DNA of 64,000 nt, from positions 1-64,000 of the forward strand of contig JAYRLC010000001.1 of the NCBI GenBank assembly GCA_041905405.1, given 5' to 3'. Below, one piece after another: positions 40,814 to 49,166 of the stretch. The notes under the pieces are model-generated. The model was not told the origin of the DNA. It saw nothing but the letters and a program-made list of their open reading frames with translations, and did not search any database. Every line of letters begins with the position of its first letter. The first letter of the stretch is position 1. The translations under genes were made by a program, and so were the position numbers. The stretch comes from RAM1 sp041905405 (lineage in GTDB: Bacteria; Pseudomonadota; Gammaproteobacteria; Burkholderiales; Burkholderiaceae_C).

Positions 40814-41001
40814 CTGTCCGCTTTACCTGAGAGATTCGCGCCGGTGATACGGCACTTGCTCCTTCGGTGGGCTGCCGGCTGCGGCAGCCTCTCTCCAGCA
40901 AGGAAACACCCCTTGCGGGGTGCTTGCCAGTCCTTTTGCCTGAGCGTTCGGAATGTTCCTGCGCCTTCGGCGGCCCCCGCGAAAGGGGCTCTCTCCTGAC
41001 T
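40814..41001 (-). ncRNA. Tandem glycine riboswitch upstream of gcvT
   Basis: Read on the minus strand, two successive aptamers are visible. The first has AGGAGAGAGCCCCTTTCG, GCCGCCGAAGGCGCAGGAA and GCTCAGGCAAAAGGACTG. The second has CTGGAGAGAGGCTGCC, CACCGAAGGAGCAAGTGCC and ATCTCTCAGGTAAAGCGGAC. This is the two-aptamer glycine class, which in proteobacteria typically switches gcv genes on with glycine. The expression platform would be the about 70 bases before the gcvT start. Confidence 0.93.
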
Positions 41002-41045
41002 GGCGGGATTCTAACCCCCTCCTGTTTGCCGACGAGGCCGGTAGA

Positions 41046-41063
41046 TGTGTAAACTTCTACACA
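41046..41063. promoter_or_regulatory. Inverted repeat upstream of vapB, probable autoregulatory operator
   Basis: TGTGTA and TACACA are inverted 6-mers with a 6-bp spacer, ending about 12 bases before the vapB start. AAGGAG follows directly. VapBC complexes usually bind such repeats at their own promoter. Confidence 0.5.
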
Positions 41064-41074
41064 AGGAGTCGCAC

Positions 41075-41275
41075 ATGGCAACCAATCTCGCACTTGACCC
41101 CAGGCTTCTCGATCAGGTTCTTGAGCTCAGCGGAGAGCCCACGAAAAAGGCCGCGGTGACTTTGGCCCTGAAAGAGTTCATCGCGCGCCGGGAGCAGAAA
41201 AAGGTCGCTGAACTGTTCGGAAAGCTCGAATGGGATCCGGGTTATGACTACAAGAAAGAGCGCAGCCGCTCATGA
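41075..41275 (+). CDS. vapB: VapB-type antitoxin
   Basis: The 66-residue protein starts MATNLALDPRLLDQVLELSG and has the pattern of small VapB antitoxins of the DUF2191 type. A short ribbon-helix-helix-like N-terminus (TKKAAVTLALKEFIARREQ) is followed by a C-terminal toxin-binding tail (AELFGKLEWDPGYDYKKERS). AAGGAG lies upstream. Its stop overlaps the toxin start by four bases (ATGA). The pair probably represses its own promoter through the inverted repeat upstream. Confidence 0.85.
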   Translation: MATNLALDPRLLDQVLELSGEPTKKAAVTLALKEFIARREQKKVAELFGKLEWDPGYDYKKERSRS

Positions 41276-41679
41276 CGCTGCTGGTCGACACCAGTGTCTG
41301 GTCACTGGCGCTACGGCGTGATGGCTCGACGGATGACGCCCAGGTGCGGGCGCTTCACGATGCGCTTGCAGGTGCGGACAGCGTGGTGACCACCGGCCTG
41401 GTCCTTCAGGAGCTTTTGCAGGGATTCAACGGACCGCGCGCGGCGTCAGCGATCGTCGACCGGTTTGCGGCCCTGCCGGTCATTGCCCCCGACCGGCATG
41501 ACCATATCGCGGCGGCCGAAGTGCGCAATGCGTGCCGCCGGGCAGGGGTGCAGATCGGAACGATTGATGCCCTGCTCATTCAACTTTGCGGTCGGCACGA
41601 CCTGACCCTGCTGTCCACCGACAACGACTTTGCGCATGCCGCAAGGCATGTTCCTTTCCGGCTCTGGCGGCCCTCATGA
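41272..41679 (+). CDS. vapC: VapC-type PIN-domain toxin
   Basis: The 135-residue ribonuclease has the PIN acidic residues in place: the first Asp in TLLVDTSVWSLALRR, a Glu in VLQELLQGF, and the C-terminal pair in GTIDALLIQLCGRHDLTLLSTDNDF. It is predicted to be an Mg2+-dependent RNase, inhibited by the adjacent VapB. Translation is coupled to vapB by an ATGA overlap. It converges on a TRAP operon with 7 bases between stops. Confidence 0.9.
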   Translation: MTLLVDTSVWSLALRRDGSTDDAQVRALHDALAGADSVVTTGLVLQELLQGFNGPRAASAIVDRFAALPVIAPDRHDHIAAAEVRNACRRAGVQIGTIDALLIQLCGRHDLTLLSTDNDFAHAARHVPFRLWRPS

Positions 41680-41686
41680 TTCCAGG

Positions 41687-42964
41687 CTACTTGGCGTAGA
41701 CCAGGTCTCGAAGCGTGAGCGACAGCGCCGGCATGTAGGTGATGATCAGCAGGCAGGCCAGGATCACCAGCACGAACGGGATCAGGTGCCCGATGATGCG
41801 GTCCAGCGATATTCGCGCCACCGTGCAGGCCGCGAACAGGTTCACGCCAAAGGGCGGCGTGATCATGCCCAGCGCCAGGTTCACCACCATGATCAGGCCG
41901 AAATGCACCGGGTCGATGCCGAAGTGCATGGCCACCGGCGCCAGGATGGGCGCCAGCACGATGATGGCCGCGCTCGTTTCGATGAACATGCCGATGACGA
42001 ACAGCGCCGCGTTCACGCCCAGCAGGAACAGCGCCGGGCTTTGCAGCACGGCTTCCAGCCAGCGGCCGATCGCGTCGGGCACGCCCGCGCGGGTGATCAG
42101 GAACGCGAACAGCCCGGCGTTGGCGATGATGAACATGATCACGGCCGAACTGATGACGGACTTGCGCAGGATGACGTACAGATCCTTCAGCTTGATCTCG
42201 CGGTAGATCAGCATGCCCACGATCAGCGCGTACAGCACCGCCGCGGCCGAGGCCTCGGTGGGCGTGAACACGCCGCCATAGATGCCACCCAGGATGATGA
42301 TGGGCATGAGCAGCGCCCAGCCGGCCTGCAGGGTTGCCTTGCCAACGCCCATGCGGCCGTCGCCGTCGTTCTTGCCCCAGCCCTTGATGCGGCAGTAGAT
42401 GTGCACGAACAGCATCAGCGCCACGCCGATCAGGATGCCCGGGCCGAATCCGGCAATGAACAGCTCGCCGATGGACACCTCGGCGCTCACGCCATACAGG
42501 ATCATCGGGATGCTGGGCGGGATGATGACGCCCAGCTCGGCCGACGTGGCCTGCAGCGCGGCGGCATAGCTCGTGGGGTAGCCGTGCTTGATCAGCGCCG
42601 GGATCAGGATGGCGCCGATGGCAAACGTCGTGGCCACCGACGAGCCCGACACGGCCGCAAAAATCATGCAGGTCAGCACGCAGGTCATGGGCAGGCCGCC
42701 CTGCACGCCGCCCACCAGCGACTTGGCAAACTCCACCAGCCGGCGCGAGATGCCGCCGGTTTCCATGAGATTGCCCGCCAGGATGAAGAACGGGATGGCC
42801 GCCAGCGGGAATTTGTTGATCGAGTTGAACATCTCCTTGACGGAGATCAGCATGTTGGCGTTGGCCACCTGGATGCCCAGCACCGAGGCAAGCCCGATGG
42901 ACACAGCCACCGAGACGGTGAGTGCAAAGCACAGCACCATCGTTGAAATCATCACAGGGGTCAT
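41687..42964 (-). CDS. TRAP transporter large permease (DctM type)
   Basis: The 425-residue, 12-segment membrane subunit has the motifs PLAAIPFFILAGNLMETGGI, VSGSSVATTFAIGAILIPAL, ELGVIIPPSIPMILYGVSA, GGIYGGVFTPTEASAAAVLY and NLALGMITPPFGVNLFAAC. It overlaps the small permease gene by four bases. The set dctP-dctQ-dctM on the minus strand encodes a second TRAP importer whose ligand is not indicated by neighbours; sequence of the SBP is closest in style to those for C4-dicarboxylates or related acids. Confidence 0.93.
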   Translation of the reverse strand: MTPVMISTMVLCFALTVSVAVSIGLASVLGIQVANANMLISVKEMFNSINKFPLAAIPFFILAGNLMETGGISRRLVEFAKSLVGGVQGGLPMTCVLTCMIFAAVSGSSVATTFAIGAILIPALIKHGYPTSYAAALQATSAELGVIIPPSIPMILYGVSAEVSIGELFIAGFGPGILIGVALMLFVHIYCRIKGWGKNDGDGRMGVGKATLQAGWALLMPIIILGGIYGGVFTPTEASAAAVLYALIVGMLIYREIKLKDLYVILRKSVISSAVIMFIIANAGLFAFLITRAGVPDAIGRWLEAVLQSPALFLLGVNAALFVIGMFIETSAAIIVLAPILAPVAMHFGIDPVHFGLIMVVNLALGMITPPFGVNLFAACTVARISLDRIIGHLIPFVLVILACLLIITYMPALSLTLRDLVYAK

Positions 42965-43455
42965 TGCGCGGTTTCCAGTTCGAGACGCTGAGGGTCCAGC
43001 AGGTTACCCATGATGCCCAGCACGCAGAACAGGCCGCCCACGGGCATGGCCAGGTAGGCCCAGAACATCGACACGCCTTCCAGGCCGATCATGGTCTGCA
43101 CCGATCCGCGCCGGGCGTAGTCCCAGCCCCACCAGGTGATGATGACAATGAGCGCCAGCGCCGCCACGCACACCACCCAGTCGAGCACGCGCTTGATTTT
43201 GGGCGGGCTCCAGCGGTACAGCACGTCCACGCTGACCATGGCGCCCTGGCGGAACGCCGCAGGAATGCCGAGAAACACCATCCAGATGAGGCTGAAGCGG
43301 ATCAACACTTCGGTCCATTCGGCTGGCTCCTGCAGCACGAACCGCATGAAGATCTGGAACACGCCCAGGAAAGCGGCCAGCGCGAGCATGGCGCAGGCGC
43401 CAAACATGGCCACCGAAGTCGCCCCATGCTCAAACCGCAAAAAAGCTTGTTTCAT
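42961..43455 (-). CDS. TRAP transporter small permease (DctQ type)
   Basis: The 164-residue protein has four hydrophobic segments (FGACAMLALAAFLGVFQIFM; VLIRFSLIWMVFLGIPAAFR; VVCVAALALIVIITWWGW; FWAYLAMPVGGLFCVLGIMG) and the DctQ signature EWTEVLIRFSLIWMVFLG. The start at 43455 (MKQAFLRFEHG) is preferred because upstream in-frame codons lie in the terminator hairpin at 43491-43520. It is separated from dctP by that terminator and overlaps the large permease gene. Confidence 0.9.
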   Translation of the reverse strand: MKQAFLRFEHGATSVAMFGACAMLALAAFLGVFQIFMRFVLQEPAEWTEVLIRFSLIWMVFLGIPAAFRQGAMVSVDVLYRWSPPKIKRVLDWVVCVAALALIVIITWWGWDYARRGSVQTMIGLEGVSMFWAYLAMPVGGLFCVLGIMGNLLDPQRLELETAQ

Positions 43456-43490
43456 GAAATAGGTTTGCCTTGGCTTGCGTTTCAAGTGAC

Positions 43491-43520
43491 AAAAAAGCCC
43501 GCAGCCCATGAGCTGCGGGC
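43491..43520 (-). terminator. Intra-operon Rho-independent terminator after dctP
   Basis: On the minus strand GCCCGCAGC and GCTGCGGGC form a 9-bp stem with a short loop, followed by TTTTTTG. It lies between dctP and dctQ, where it may let the binding protein be made in excess over the permease subunits. Confidence 0.85.
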
Positions 43521-43559
43521 GGAGCCCGCCAACGGACCGTAGCGCGTGACTGTCGCGCG

Positions 43560-44531
43560 TTACTTGACGGCGCGGATCTTGTCGATGTTGGCCTTGCCGA
43601 ACTGCTTTTCGAAGTCAGCATTCACGGTGGCCAGGGCCGCGACGAACTTGGCCTTGTCCACGTTGTCGATCACGGTCATGCCCTTGGAGCGCAGGTCGGC
43701 CACGCCCTTGGCGTCGTCTTCGTCCACACGGGCACGGTTGGCCTTGGCGCCTTCCTTGGCGGCTTCCAGGAACGCGGTCTTGTCAGCGGCGGACAGCTTG
43801 TCGAAAGCAGCCTTGTTCATGACGAAGATGCAGGGCGAGTACACGTGGCCGGTCAGCGTCAGATGCTTTTGCACCTGGTCGAACTTGGCCGAGATGATCA
43901 CTGACAGCGGGTTCTCCTGGCCGTCCACGGTGCCCTGCTGCAGGGCGGTGAACACTTCAGGGAAGGCCATGGGCGTGGTCACGATGCCAAAGCCCTTGTA
44001 GGCGGCGATGTGCACGGGGTTTTCCATGGTGCGCATCTTCAGACCCTTCAGGTCCTCGGGCGCCTTCACGTCGCGCTTGCTGTTGGTCATGTGGCGGAAG
44101 CCGTTTTCGGCCCAGGCCAGGGCCTTGAAGCCCTTGGAGTCGAACTTGGTCAGCAGGTCCTGGCCGATGGGGCCGTCCAGCACGGCGCGGGCATGGGCCT
44201 TGTCGCGGAACAGGAAGGGAACGTCCAGGATCTTGGTTTCCGGCACGAAGTTGGGCACCGGGCCGGTGGAGCTGAACGCCAGCTCCTGGGTACCCAGCTG
44301 CACGGCCTCGATGCTCTCGCGCTCACCGCCCAGCGAGCCGGAATAGAAGGTCTGGATCTTGTAGCGGCCGTTCGTGCGCTTTTCGACTTCGCGCGCGAAG
44401 GTGTCGATGGCCACGCCCTGGTGCGAGTTCTGCGCGACCGAGATGCTGATGCGCATGGTCGTCTGCGCGGCGGCGCTGGCGACGAAGCCGGCGGCCAGGG
44501 TCACGGCCAGGAACAGCTTGGAAAACTTCAT
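43560..44531 (-). CDS. TRAP transporter solute-binding protein (DctP type)
   Basis: The 323-residue periplasmic protein has a signal peptide (MKFSKLFLAVTLAAGFVASAAA) and DctP hallmarks: RISISVAQNSHQGVAIDTFA, IEAVQLGTQELAFSSTGPVP, the Arg helix APEDLKGLKMRTMENPVHIA and GTVDGQENPLSVIISAKFDQ. DctP proteins with this 'TGPVPNFVPE' region bind C4-dicarboxylates or similar acids. It is the first gene of the dctPQM operon and is followed by a terminator hairpin. An upstream ORF extension lacks homology. Confidence 0.92.
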   Translation of the reverse strand: MKFSKLFLAVTLAAGFVASAAAQTTMRISISVAQNSHQGVAIDTFAREVEKRTNGRYKIQTFYSGSLGGERESIEAVQLGTQELAFSSTGPVPNFVPETKILDVPFLFRDKAHARAVLDGPIGQDLLTKFDSKGFKALAWAENGFRHMTNSKRDVKAPEDLKGLKMRTMENPVHIAAYKGFGIVTTPMAFPEVFTALQQGTVDGQENPLSVIISAKFDQVQKHLTLTGHVYSPCIFVMNKAAFDKLSAADKTAFLEAAKEGAKANRARVDEDDAKGVADLRSKGMTVIDNVDKAKFVAALATVNADFEKQFGKANIDKIRAVK

Positions 44532-44622
44532 GGTGTTTGTCTCCGTTGGGTGAGTGAAATCCGAAAGTCCCGCATTTTGCCAGAACACTTCAAAAGTTAT
44601 CATACAACTTTGGAATCCATGC

Positions 44623-45918
44623 TCAGCGCCCGCGCAGCTTCAGCAGCCGTTCGCGCGCGTCGGCCAGGTGCTCGCGCAGCGTGTACCAGCGGTCGGCAAA
44701 GCGGTCGGGCAGGTCCATGGCGGCCACCTGCACTTCCAGCTTGTCCAGTCGTGTGACGGCCCAGCGCAGCGCGATCGCGTCGCCCGTCGCGATCTTTATC
44801 AGGTCGGCCTCCAGGAACTTGAGCTCGCCATAGAAGTGCTGCAGTGCCGCGTTGACGCGCCATTCGATGAAGCCCGGCACGCGCCGGATCAGCAGCAGCG
44901 CCAGCGCGAACAGCGGCGCCAGTGCGTACAGCACCAGTTCGGCCCATTGCGCCGTGAGGTAGGGCAGCAGGGTTTCCAGCCACGGGCGCACGCCCAGCGC
45001 GTACTGCTGCGCCACTGGCGACAGCGCAAAGTCGCCGCCGCGCACCGACGGGTACTGGCCCTGGCCTTCCAGAAAACCGCCGGTGGAATGCACCTCGTGC
45101 GCCACATCCAGCAGCGTGCGCTGCAGCGCCGGGTGCAGGCCCGGTCGCACCACGAGCTGGGTGAGCGTGGCCATCGCGGCCACGTCGGCCGACGGGATGT
45201 CGCTGCGCAGTTCGATCGCGCCCTGCGGGATGACCAGCGGGCGCAACCGCGGCTCGCGCGCCGCCAGCGCGCCGGCGCGCTCCACGGTCACCAGGCGCAC
45301 ACCGTCCAGCCGGGCCAGCGCGGCGGCCGTGGTGGACTCGCCTCCGGCCACGTGCACCACCGCGTCCACCCGGTCTTCGGCCAGGGCGCTTACGGCGTCG
45401 TCGCCTACCTGGGTGGAGAAGTTCACCTCCGCGGGCTTGATGCGCGCATGCGCCAGCAGCATTTGCGCTGCCATCCGGCTGGACGAGTCGGCGCCAGCAG
45501 CGGCAATGCGCAGGCCCCGCAGTTGCGCCACGCCCTGCACCCCATGCCGCGCGAACACCCAGACGATTTCATGCCCCACGGCCGCCAGCCCCTGCACCGG
45601 CAGGTCTGCCCGCGCGTACAGGCCCTGTGCGAACGCCATGTCCACGTCGCCCGCCGGCTGGGCCAGGCGGGCCAGCGCGTCCTGTGGACGGGGGTGGGTC
45701 ACGATCTGGACCTGCACGCCCAGGCGCTCCAGCCGCGCGGCGTACAGCTGGGCCAGCCGCAGGTAGCTGCTGCCCGCGGGGCCGGTGCCGATCACCAGGC
45801 GCTGCGGCGGCAGCGGCTTCCACACCACCGAAGCCCAGGCCACGGCCAGCGCCAGCCCGCCCAGGATGGGCAGGTACATGAGCCACCAGCGGCGGCGGTA
45901 GAGCAGGTGCAGTTTCAT
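44623..45918 (-). CDS. TAXI-family membrane-anchored binding protein, copy 1
   Basis: The 431-residue protein resembles TAXI-type (TRAP-associated extracytoplasmic immunogenic) binding proteins but is membrane-anchored at both ends. There is an N-terminal segment (WWLMYLPILGGLALAVAWAS), a TAXI/NMT1-like domain of about 300 residues (LVIGTGPAGSSYLRLAQLYA, LRGLRIAAAGADSSSRMAAQ) and a second hydrophobic segment near residue 345 (LVLYALAPLFALALLLIRRV), then a C-terminal helical tail (WYTLREHLADARERLLKLRG). Its neighbour at 45915 is a paralogue with the same layout, overlapping by four bases. No TRAP fused permease lies beside them. The function is unknown. Confidence 0.78.
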   Translation of the reverse strand: MKLHLLYRRRWWLMYLPILGGLALAVAWASVVWKPLPPQRLVIGTGPAGSSYLRLAQLYAARLERLGVQVQIVTHPRPQDALARLAQPAGDVDMAFAQGLYARADLPVQGLAAVGHEIVWVFARHGVQGVAQLRGLRIAAAGADSSSRMAAQMLLAHARIKPAEVNFSTQVGDDAVSALAEDRVDAVVHVAGGESTTAAALARLDGVRLVTVERAGALAAREPRLRPLVIPQGAIELRSDIPSADVAAMATLTQLVVRPGLHPALQRTLLDVAHEVHSTGGFLEGQGQYPSVRGGDFALSPVAQQYALGVRPWLETLLPYLTAQWAELVLYALAPLFALALLLIRRVPGFIEWRVNAALQHFYGELKFLEADLIKIATGDAIALRWAVTRLDKLEVQVAAMDLPDRFADRWYTLREHLADARERLLKLRGR

Positions 45919-47222
45919 CGGCCGCGCAGGCTGAAGATGCGGTGGCGCACGAATTCCACGTGCTGGTGCAGCGTGTACCAGCGCTGCGCCAGCTCGCGCG
46001 GCAGCGTCAGCGTGGAGATGGCTGTGTCCATGCGGGCCAGGCGCGTGTTCAGGCGGCTCATGTCCAGGTCGCTGAGCGTGCGCTGGCGCAGGTCGTTTTC
46101 GATGAACTTGAGTTCACCATACCAGCGCGTGACGCGGCTTTCCAGCTTCCAGCGCAGCCACGCCGGGATCAGCAGCGACAGCCACCAGGCGGCCACGGCC
46201 AGCGGCACGCAGACGATCACCAGCCGCTCCAGCACCTGGGCCCACCAGAAGGGCAGCGTGCGCTCCAGCCAGTCCAGGCCGTGGCCCATGACCTGGCGTG
46301 CCTGGGGCGCGGTGGGAAAGTCGCTGCGCCGCAGGGCCGGGAAATCGCCCGCGCGGTGGAACGGACCGCCCGGCGTTTGCACTTCCATGGCTACGGCGGT
46401 CATGAGCCGCTTGAGCGCGGGCGCCAGGCCCTGGCGCACGACCAGGTGCGTGTGGGTGGTCAGCAGCGTGACGTCGCGCGGCGGCAGTCCCGCGCCCAGC
46501 GCGTCCTGGGCCAGCAGGCGGGGTTCCAGGAAGTTATTGCGCTCGGCCATGGCCACCGTGCGCTGCAGCGCGGCCAGGTGGACGCCGGGCGTGCGCAGCA
46601 GCTTGGCCACGGCGGGCGAGCCGGCCGCGGCGACCATGATGACTACGTCGGCTTCGTCGCGCGCGAGCGCATCGGCCGCGGCCAGGCCCGTGAGCGGCAG
46701 CAGCCGCAGCTCGCTGTCGCGGATGTGCTGCTGGGCCAGCAACTGGCGCGCCAGCACGCGATGGCCGCTGCCCTCGGGCCCGGCCGCCACGCGCTGGCCG
46801 CGCAACTGCAGCAGCGAGGCCAGCTCACGCTGGCGGCTGAAGATCCAGACGCCCTCGACCCCCACATTGGCCAGCGTCTGCACCGCGCTGTAGGCCGAGG
46901 TCTGCGCGGCCTGCGACGACCAGCCGAAGCCGCCCTGCACCAGGGCCACGTCGGCTTCGGCCGATTCGAGCCGGCGCAGGTTGTGTGCCGAGCCTTCGGA
47001 TTCGAGCACCACGGCTTCGATGCCGTGGCGGGACAGGGCCTGCGCATAGTCCGCTGCGAGCGGATGGTAGGCGCCGTCTTTCATGCCCGCGCTGATCACC
47101 ACGCGCGACGGGGGCATGGGGTACAGCCAGGACCAGGCCAGCCAAGCAATGGCCAGCGTGGCCGCCAGGATGGGCAGCCGGATGAGCAACCAGCGATGGC
47201 GATACAGCGTGGCGGTGGCCAT
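45915..47222 (-). CDS. TAXI-family membrane-anchored binding protein, copy 2
   Basis: The 435-residue paralogue of the preceding gene product has the same arrangement: N-terminal segment (LLIRLPILAATLAIAWLAWS), TAXI-like domain (RVVISAGMKDGAYHPLAADY, LRGQRVAAGPEGSGHRVLAR), a membrane segment near residue 345 (LVIVCVPLAVAAWWLSLLIP) and a tail ending RWYTLHQHVEFVRHRIFSLR. It lies first in the two-gene operon and overlaps the next start by four bases. Both copies end with the WYTL..H......R...LRG motif. Without permease genes, a sensing or uptake role cannot be chosen. Confidence 0.78.
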   Translation of the reverse strand: MATATLYRHRWLLIRLPILAATLAIAWLAWSWLYPMPPSRVVISAGMKDGAYHPLAADYAQALSRHGIEAVVLESEGSAHNLRRLESAEADVALVQGGFGWSSQAAQTSAYSAVQTLANVGVEGVWIFSRQRELASLLQLRGQRVAAGPEGSGHRVLARQLLAQQHIRDSELRLLPLTGLAAADALARDEADVVIMVAAAGSPAVAKLLRTPGVHLAALQRTVAMAERNNFLEPRLLAQDALGAGLPPRDVTLLTTHTHLVVRQGLAPALKRLMTAVAMEVQTPGGPFHRAGDFPALRRSDFPTAPQARQVMGHGLDWLERTLPFWWAQVLERLVIVCVPLAVAAWWLSLLIPAWLRWKLESRVTRWYGELKFIENDLRQRTLSDLDMSRLNTRLARMDTAISTLTLPRELAQRWYTLHQHVEFVRHRIFSLRGR

Positions 47223-47300
47223 GTGCGCGAAATCCCCTGTTGATGAGGTTATAGCGCAGCACCATGACCGCCCGCCACGGGAATGCCCCGTGGCTGTGGT

Positions 47301-48998
47301 TTACATGCCCGTGTAGTTCGGCCCGCCGCCGCCTTCGGGGGCGACCCACACGATGTTCTGCGTGGGGTCCTTGATGTCGCAGGTCTTGCAGTGCACGCAG
47401 TTCTGCGCGTTGATCTGCAGCCGCTGGCCGCCGCCTTCGGCGTCCACGAACTCGTACACCCCCGCCGGGCAGTAGCGCGATTCGGGACCGGCGTACTTCG
47501 CCAGGTTGATGTTGACGGGCACCGACGCGTCCTTGAGCGTCAGGTGGGCCGGCTGGTGCTCGTTGTGGTTGGTGTTGCTGATGAACACGCTGGACAGGCG
47601 GTCAAACGTGAGCTTGCCGTCGGGCTTGGGGTACACGATGGGCTTGCACTCGGCCGCCGGCTTGAGGCAGGCATGGTCAGGCTTGTCGCGGTGCAGCGTC
47701 CAGGGGATGTGGCCGCGCAGCACGAACTGCTCGATGCCGTTCATCAGTGTGGCCACTGCCAGGCCCTTCTTGAACCAGGCCTTGAAGTTGCGCGCCTTGT
47801 TCAGCTCGGTGTGCAGCCAGCTCTTCTCGAACGCCTCGGGGTAGGCGGTGAGTTCGTCGTGCTGGCGGCCGGCCACGATGGCGGCGAACGCGGCGTCGGC
47901 CGCGAGCATGCCGGTCTTGATCGCGGCGTGGCTGCCCTTGATGCGGCTCACGTTCAGGAAGCCCGCCTCGCAGCCCACCATGGCGCCGCCCGGGAACACG
48001 AACTTGGGCAACGACAGCAGGCCGCCGGCCGTGATGGCGCGCGCCCCGTAACCCAGGCGCTTGGCTGGCTTGATGCCTTTGGCCTCGTCGCCTTCCAGGT
48101 ACCAGCGGATGTTGGGGTGGGTCTTCCAGCGCTGGAATTCCTCGAACGGGCTGAGGTAGGGGTTGCTGTAGTCCAGGCCGGTGATGAACCCCATGGTGAC
48201 CTTGTTGTCCTCCATGTGGTACAGGAACGCGCCGCCGTAGGTGTCGCTGTCCATCGGCCAGCCGGCCGTGTGCAGCACGAAGCCGGGCTGGTGGCGCTTG
48301 GGGTCGATCTCCCACACTTCCTTGACGCCCAGGCCATAGGTCTGCGGGTCGCGGCCTTCGGCCAGGTTGAACTTGGCGATCAGCTGGCGGCCCAACTGGC
48401 CGCGCGCGCCTTCGGCGAACACCGTGTACTTGCCGTGCAGCTCCATGCCGAGCTGGAATTCGCCGGTGGGCTCGCCGTCCTTGCCGACCCCCATGTTGCC
48501 GGTGGCCACGCCCTTGACCGAGCCGTTGTCGTTGTAGAGCACTTCGGCGGCGGCGAAGCCGGGGAAGATTTCAACGCCCAGTTCTTCGGCCTGCGCGGCC
48601 AGCCACTTGACCACGTTGCCCAGGCTCACGATGTAGTTGCCGTGGTTCTGGAAGCATTCGGGCAGCACCATGTTGGGCGTGCGGAAGGACGCCTTCTCGC
48701 CCAGGAACACCATGGCGTCGTCGGTCACGGGCTGGTTCAGCGGCGCGCCCTTGGCCTTCCAGTCGGGGATGAGTTCGGTCAGCGCGCGCGGGTCCATGAT
48801 GGCGCCCGACAGGATGTGCGCGCCGGGCTCGGAGCCCTTTTCGAGCACCACGACGGAGATCTCCCTGTCGTTGGCCGCGGCCATCTGCTTGAGCCGGATC
48901 GCCGTGGCCAGCCCGCCGGGCCCGCCGCCGACGATCACCACGTCATATTCCATGGCTTCGCGGGGGCCGTACTGGGCAAGGATTTCGTCGTGGGTCAT
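47301..48998 (-). CDS. Electron transfer flavoprotein-ubiquinone oxidoreductase
   Basis: The 565-residue inner-membrane flavoprotein moves electrons from ETF (fed by acyl-CoA dehydrogenases) to ubiquinone. FAD binding is at the N-terminus (YDVVIVGGGPGGLATAIRLK). VLEKGSEPGAHILSGAIMDP and GAFLYHMEDNKVTMGFITGL are family-specific. The C-terminal [4Fe-4S] ferredoxin-like domain has NAQNCVHCKTCDIKDPTQNI and an upstream Cys in RYCPAGVYEF. The length is that of the bacterial enzyme. It is divergent from an SDR and thioesterase pair with a TetR-like operator between them, suggesting a shared fatty-acid or branched-chain regulon. Confidence 0.95.
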   Translation of the reverse strand: MTHDEILAQYGPREAMEYDVVIVGGGPGGLATAIRLKQMAAANDREISVVVLEKGSEPGAHILSGAIMDPRALTELIPDWKAKGAPLNQPVTDDAMVFLGEKASFRTPNMVLPECFQNHGNYIVSLGNVVKWLAAQAEELGVEIFPGFAAAEVLYNDNGSVKGVATGNMGVGKDGEPTGEFQLGMELHGKYTVFAEGARGQLGRQLIAKFNLAEGRDPQTYGLGVKEVWEIDPKRHQPGFVLHTAGWPMDSDTYGGAFLYHMEDNKVTMGFITGLDYSNPYLSPFEEFQRWKTHPNIRWYLEGDEAKGIKPAKRLGYGARAITAGGLLSLPKFVFPGGAMVGCEAGFLNVSRIKGSHAAIKTGMLAADAAFAAIVAGRQHDELTAYPEAFEKSWLHTELNKARNFKAWFKKGLAVATLMNGIEQFVLRGHIPWTLHRDKPDHACLKPAAECKPIVYPKPDGKLTFDRLSSVFISNTNHNEHQPAHLTLKDASVPVNINLAKYAGPESRYCPAGVYEFVDAEGGGQRLQINAQNCVHCKTCDIKDPTQNIVWVAPEGGGGPNYTGM

Positions 48999-49092
48999 GA
49001 AGGGTCTCGCTGATAATGGTTTGGAAAGCAGGTGGGGACGCCCGTGGGGCAGTGTCTCCCGATCGACTGCATTTTATGCGGCACCTGCACAA

Positions 49093-49112
49093 AATCGAAC
49101 GCTCGTTCTATT
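49093..49112. promoter_or_regulatory. Inverted repeat GAACG-CT-CGTTC, probable TetR-type operator
   Basis: GAACG (49097-49101) and CGTTC (49104-49108) form an inverted repeat extended by AAT/ATT on both sides after one mismatch. It is in the region between the divergent ETF-QO and SDR genes, about 60 bases before the SDR start. TetR regulators of fatty-acid or branched-chain oxidation genes bind such repeats. No tetR gene lies adjacent. Confidence 0.55.
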
Positions 49113-49166
49113 CAATTGGTTGAACCGGCTTTTCTGTTTTTTGGAATCAGGCAGGAGACTCTCACC

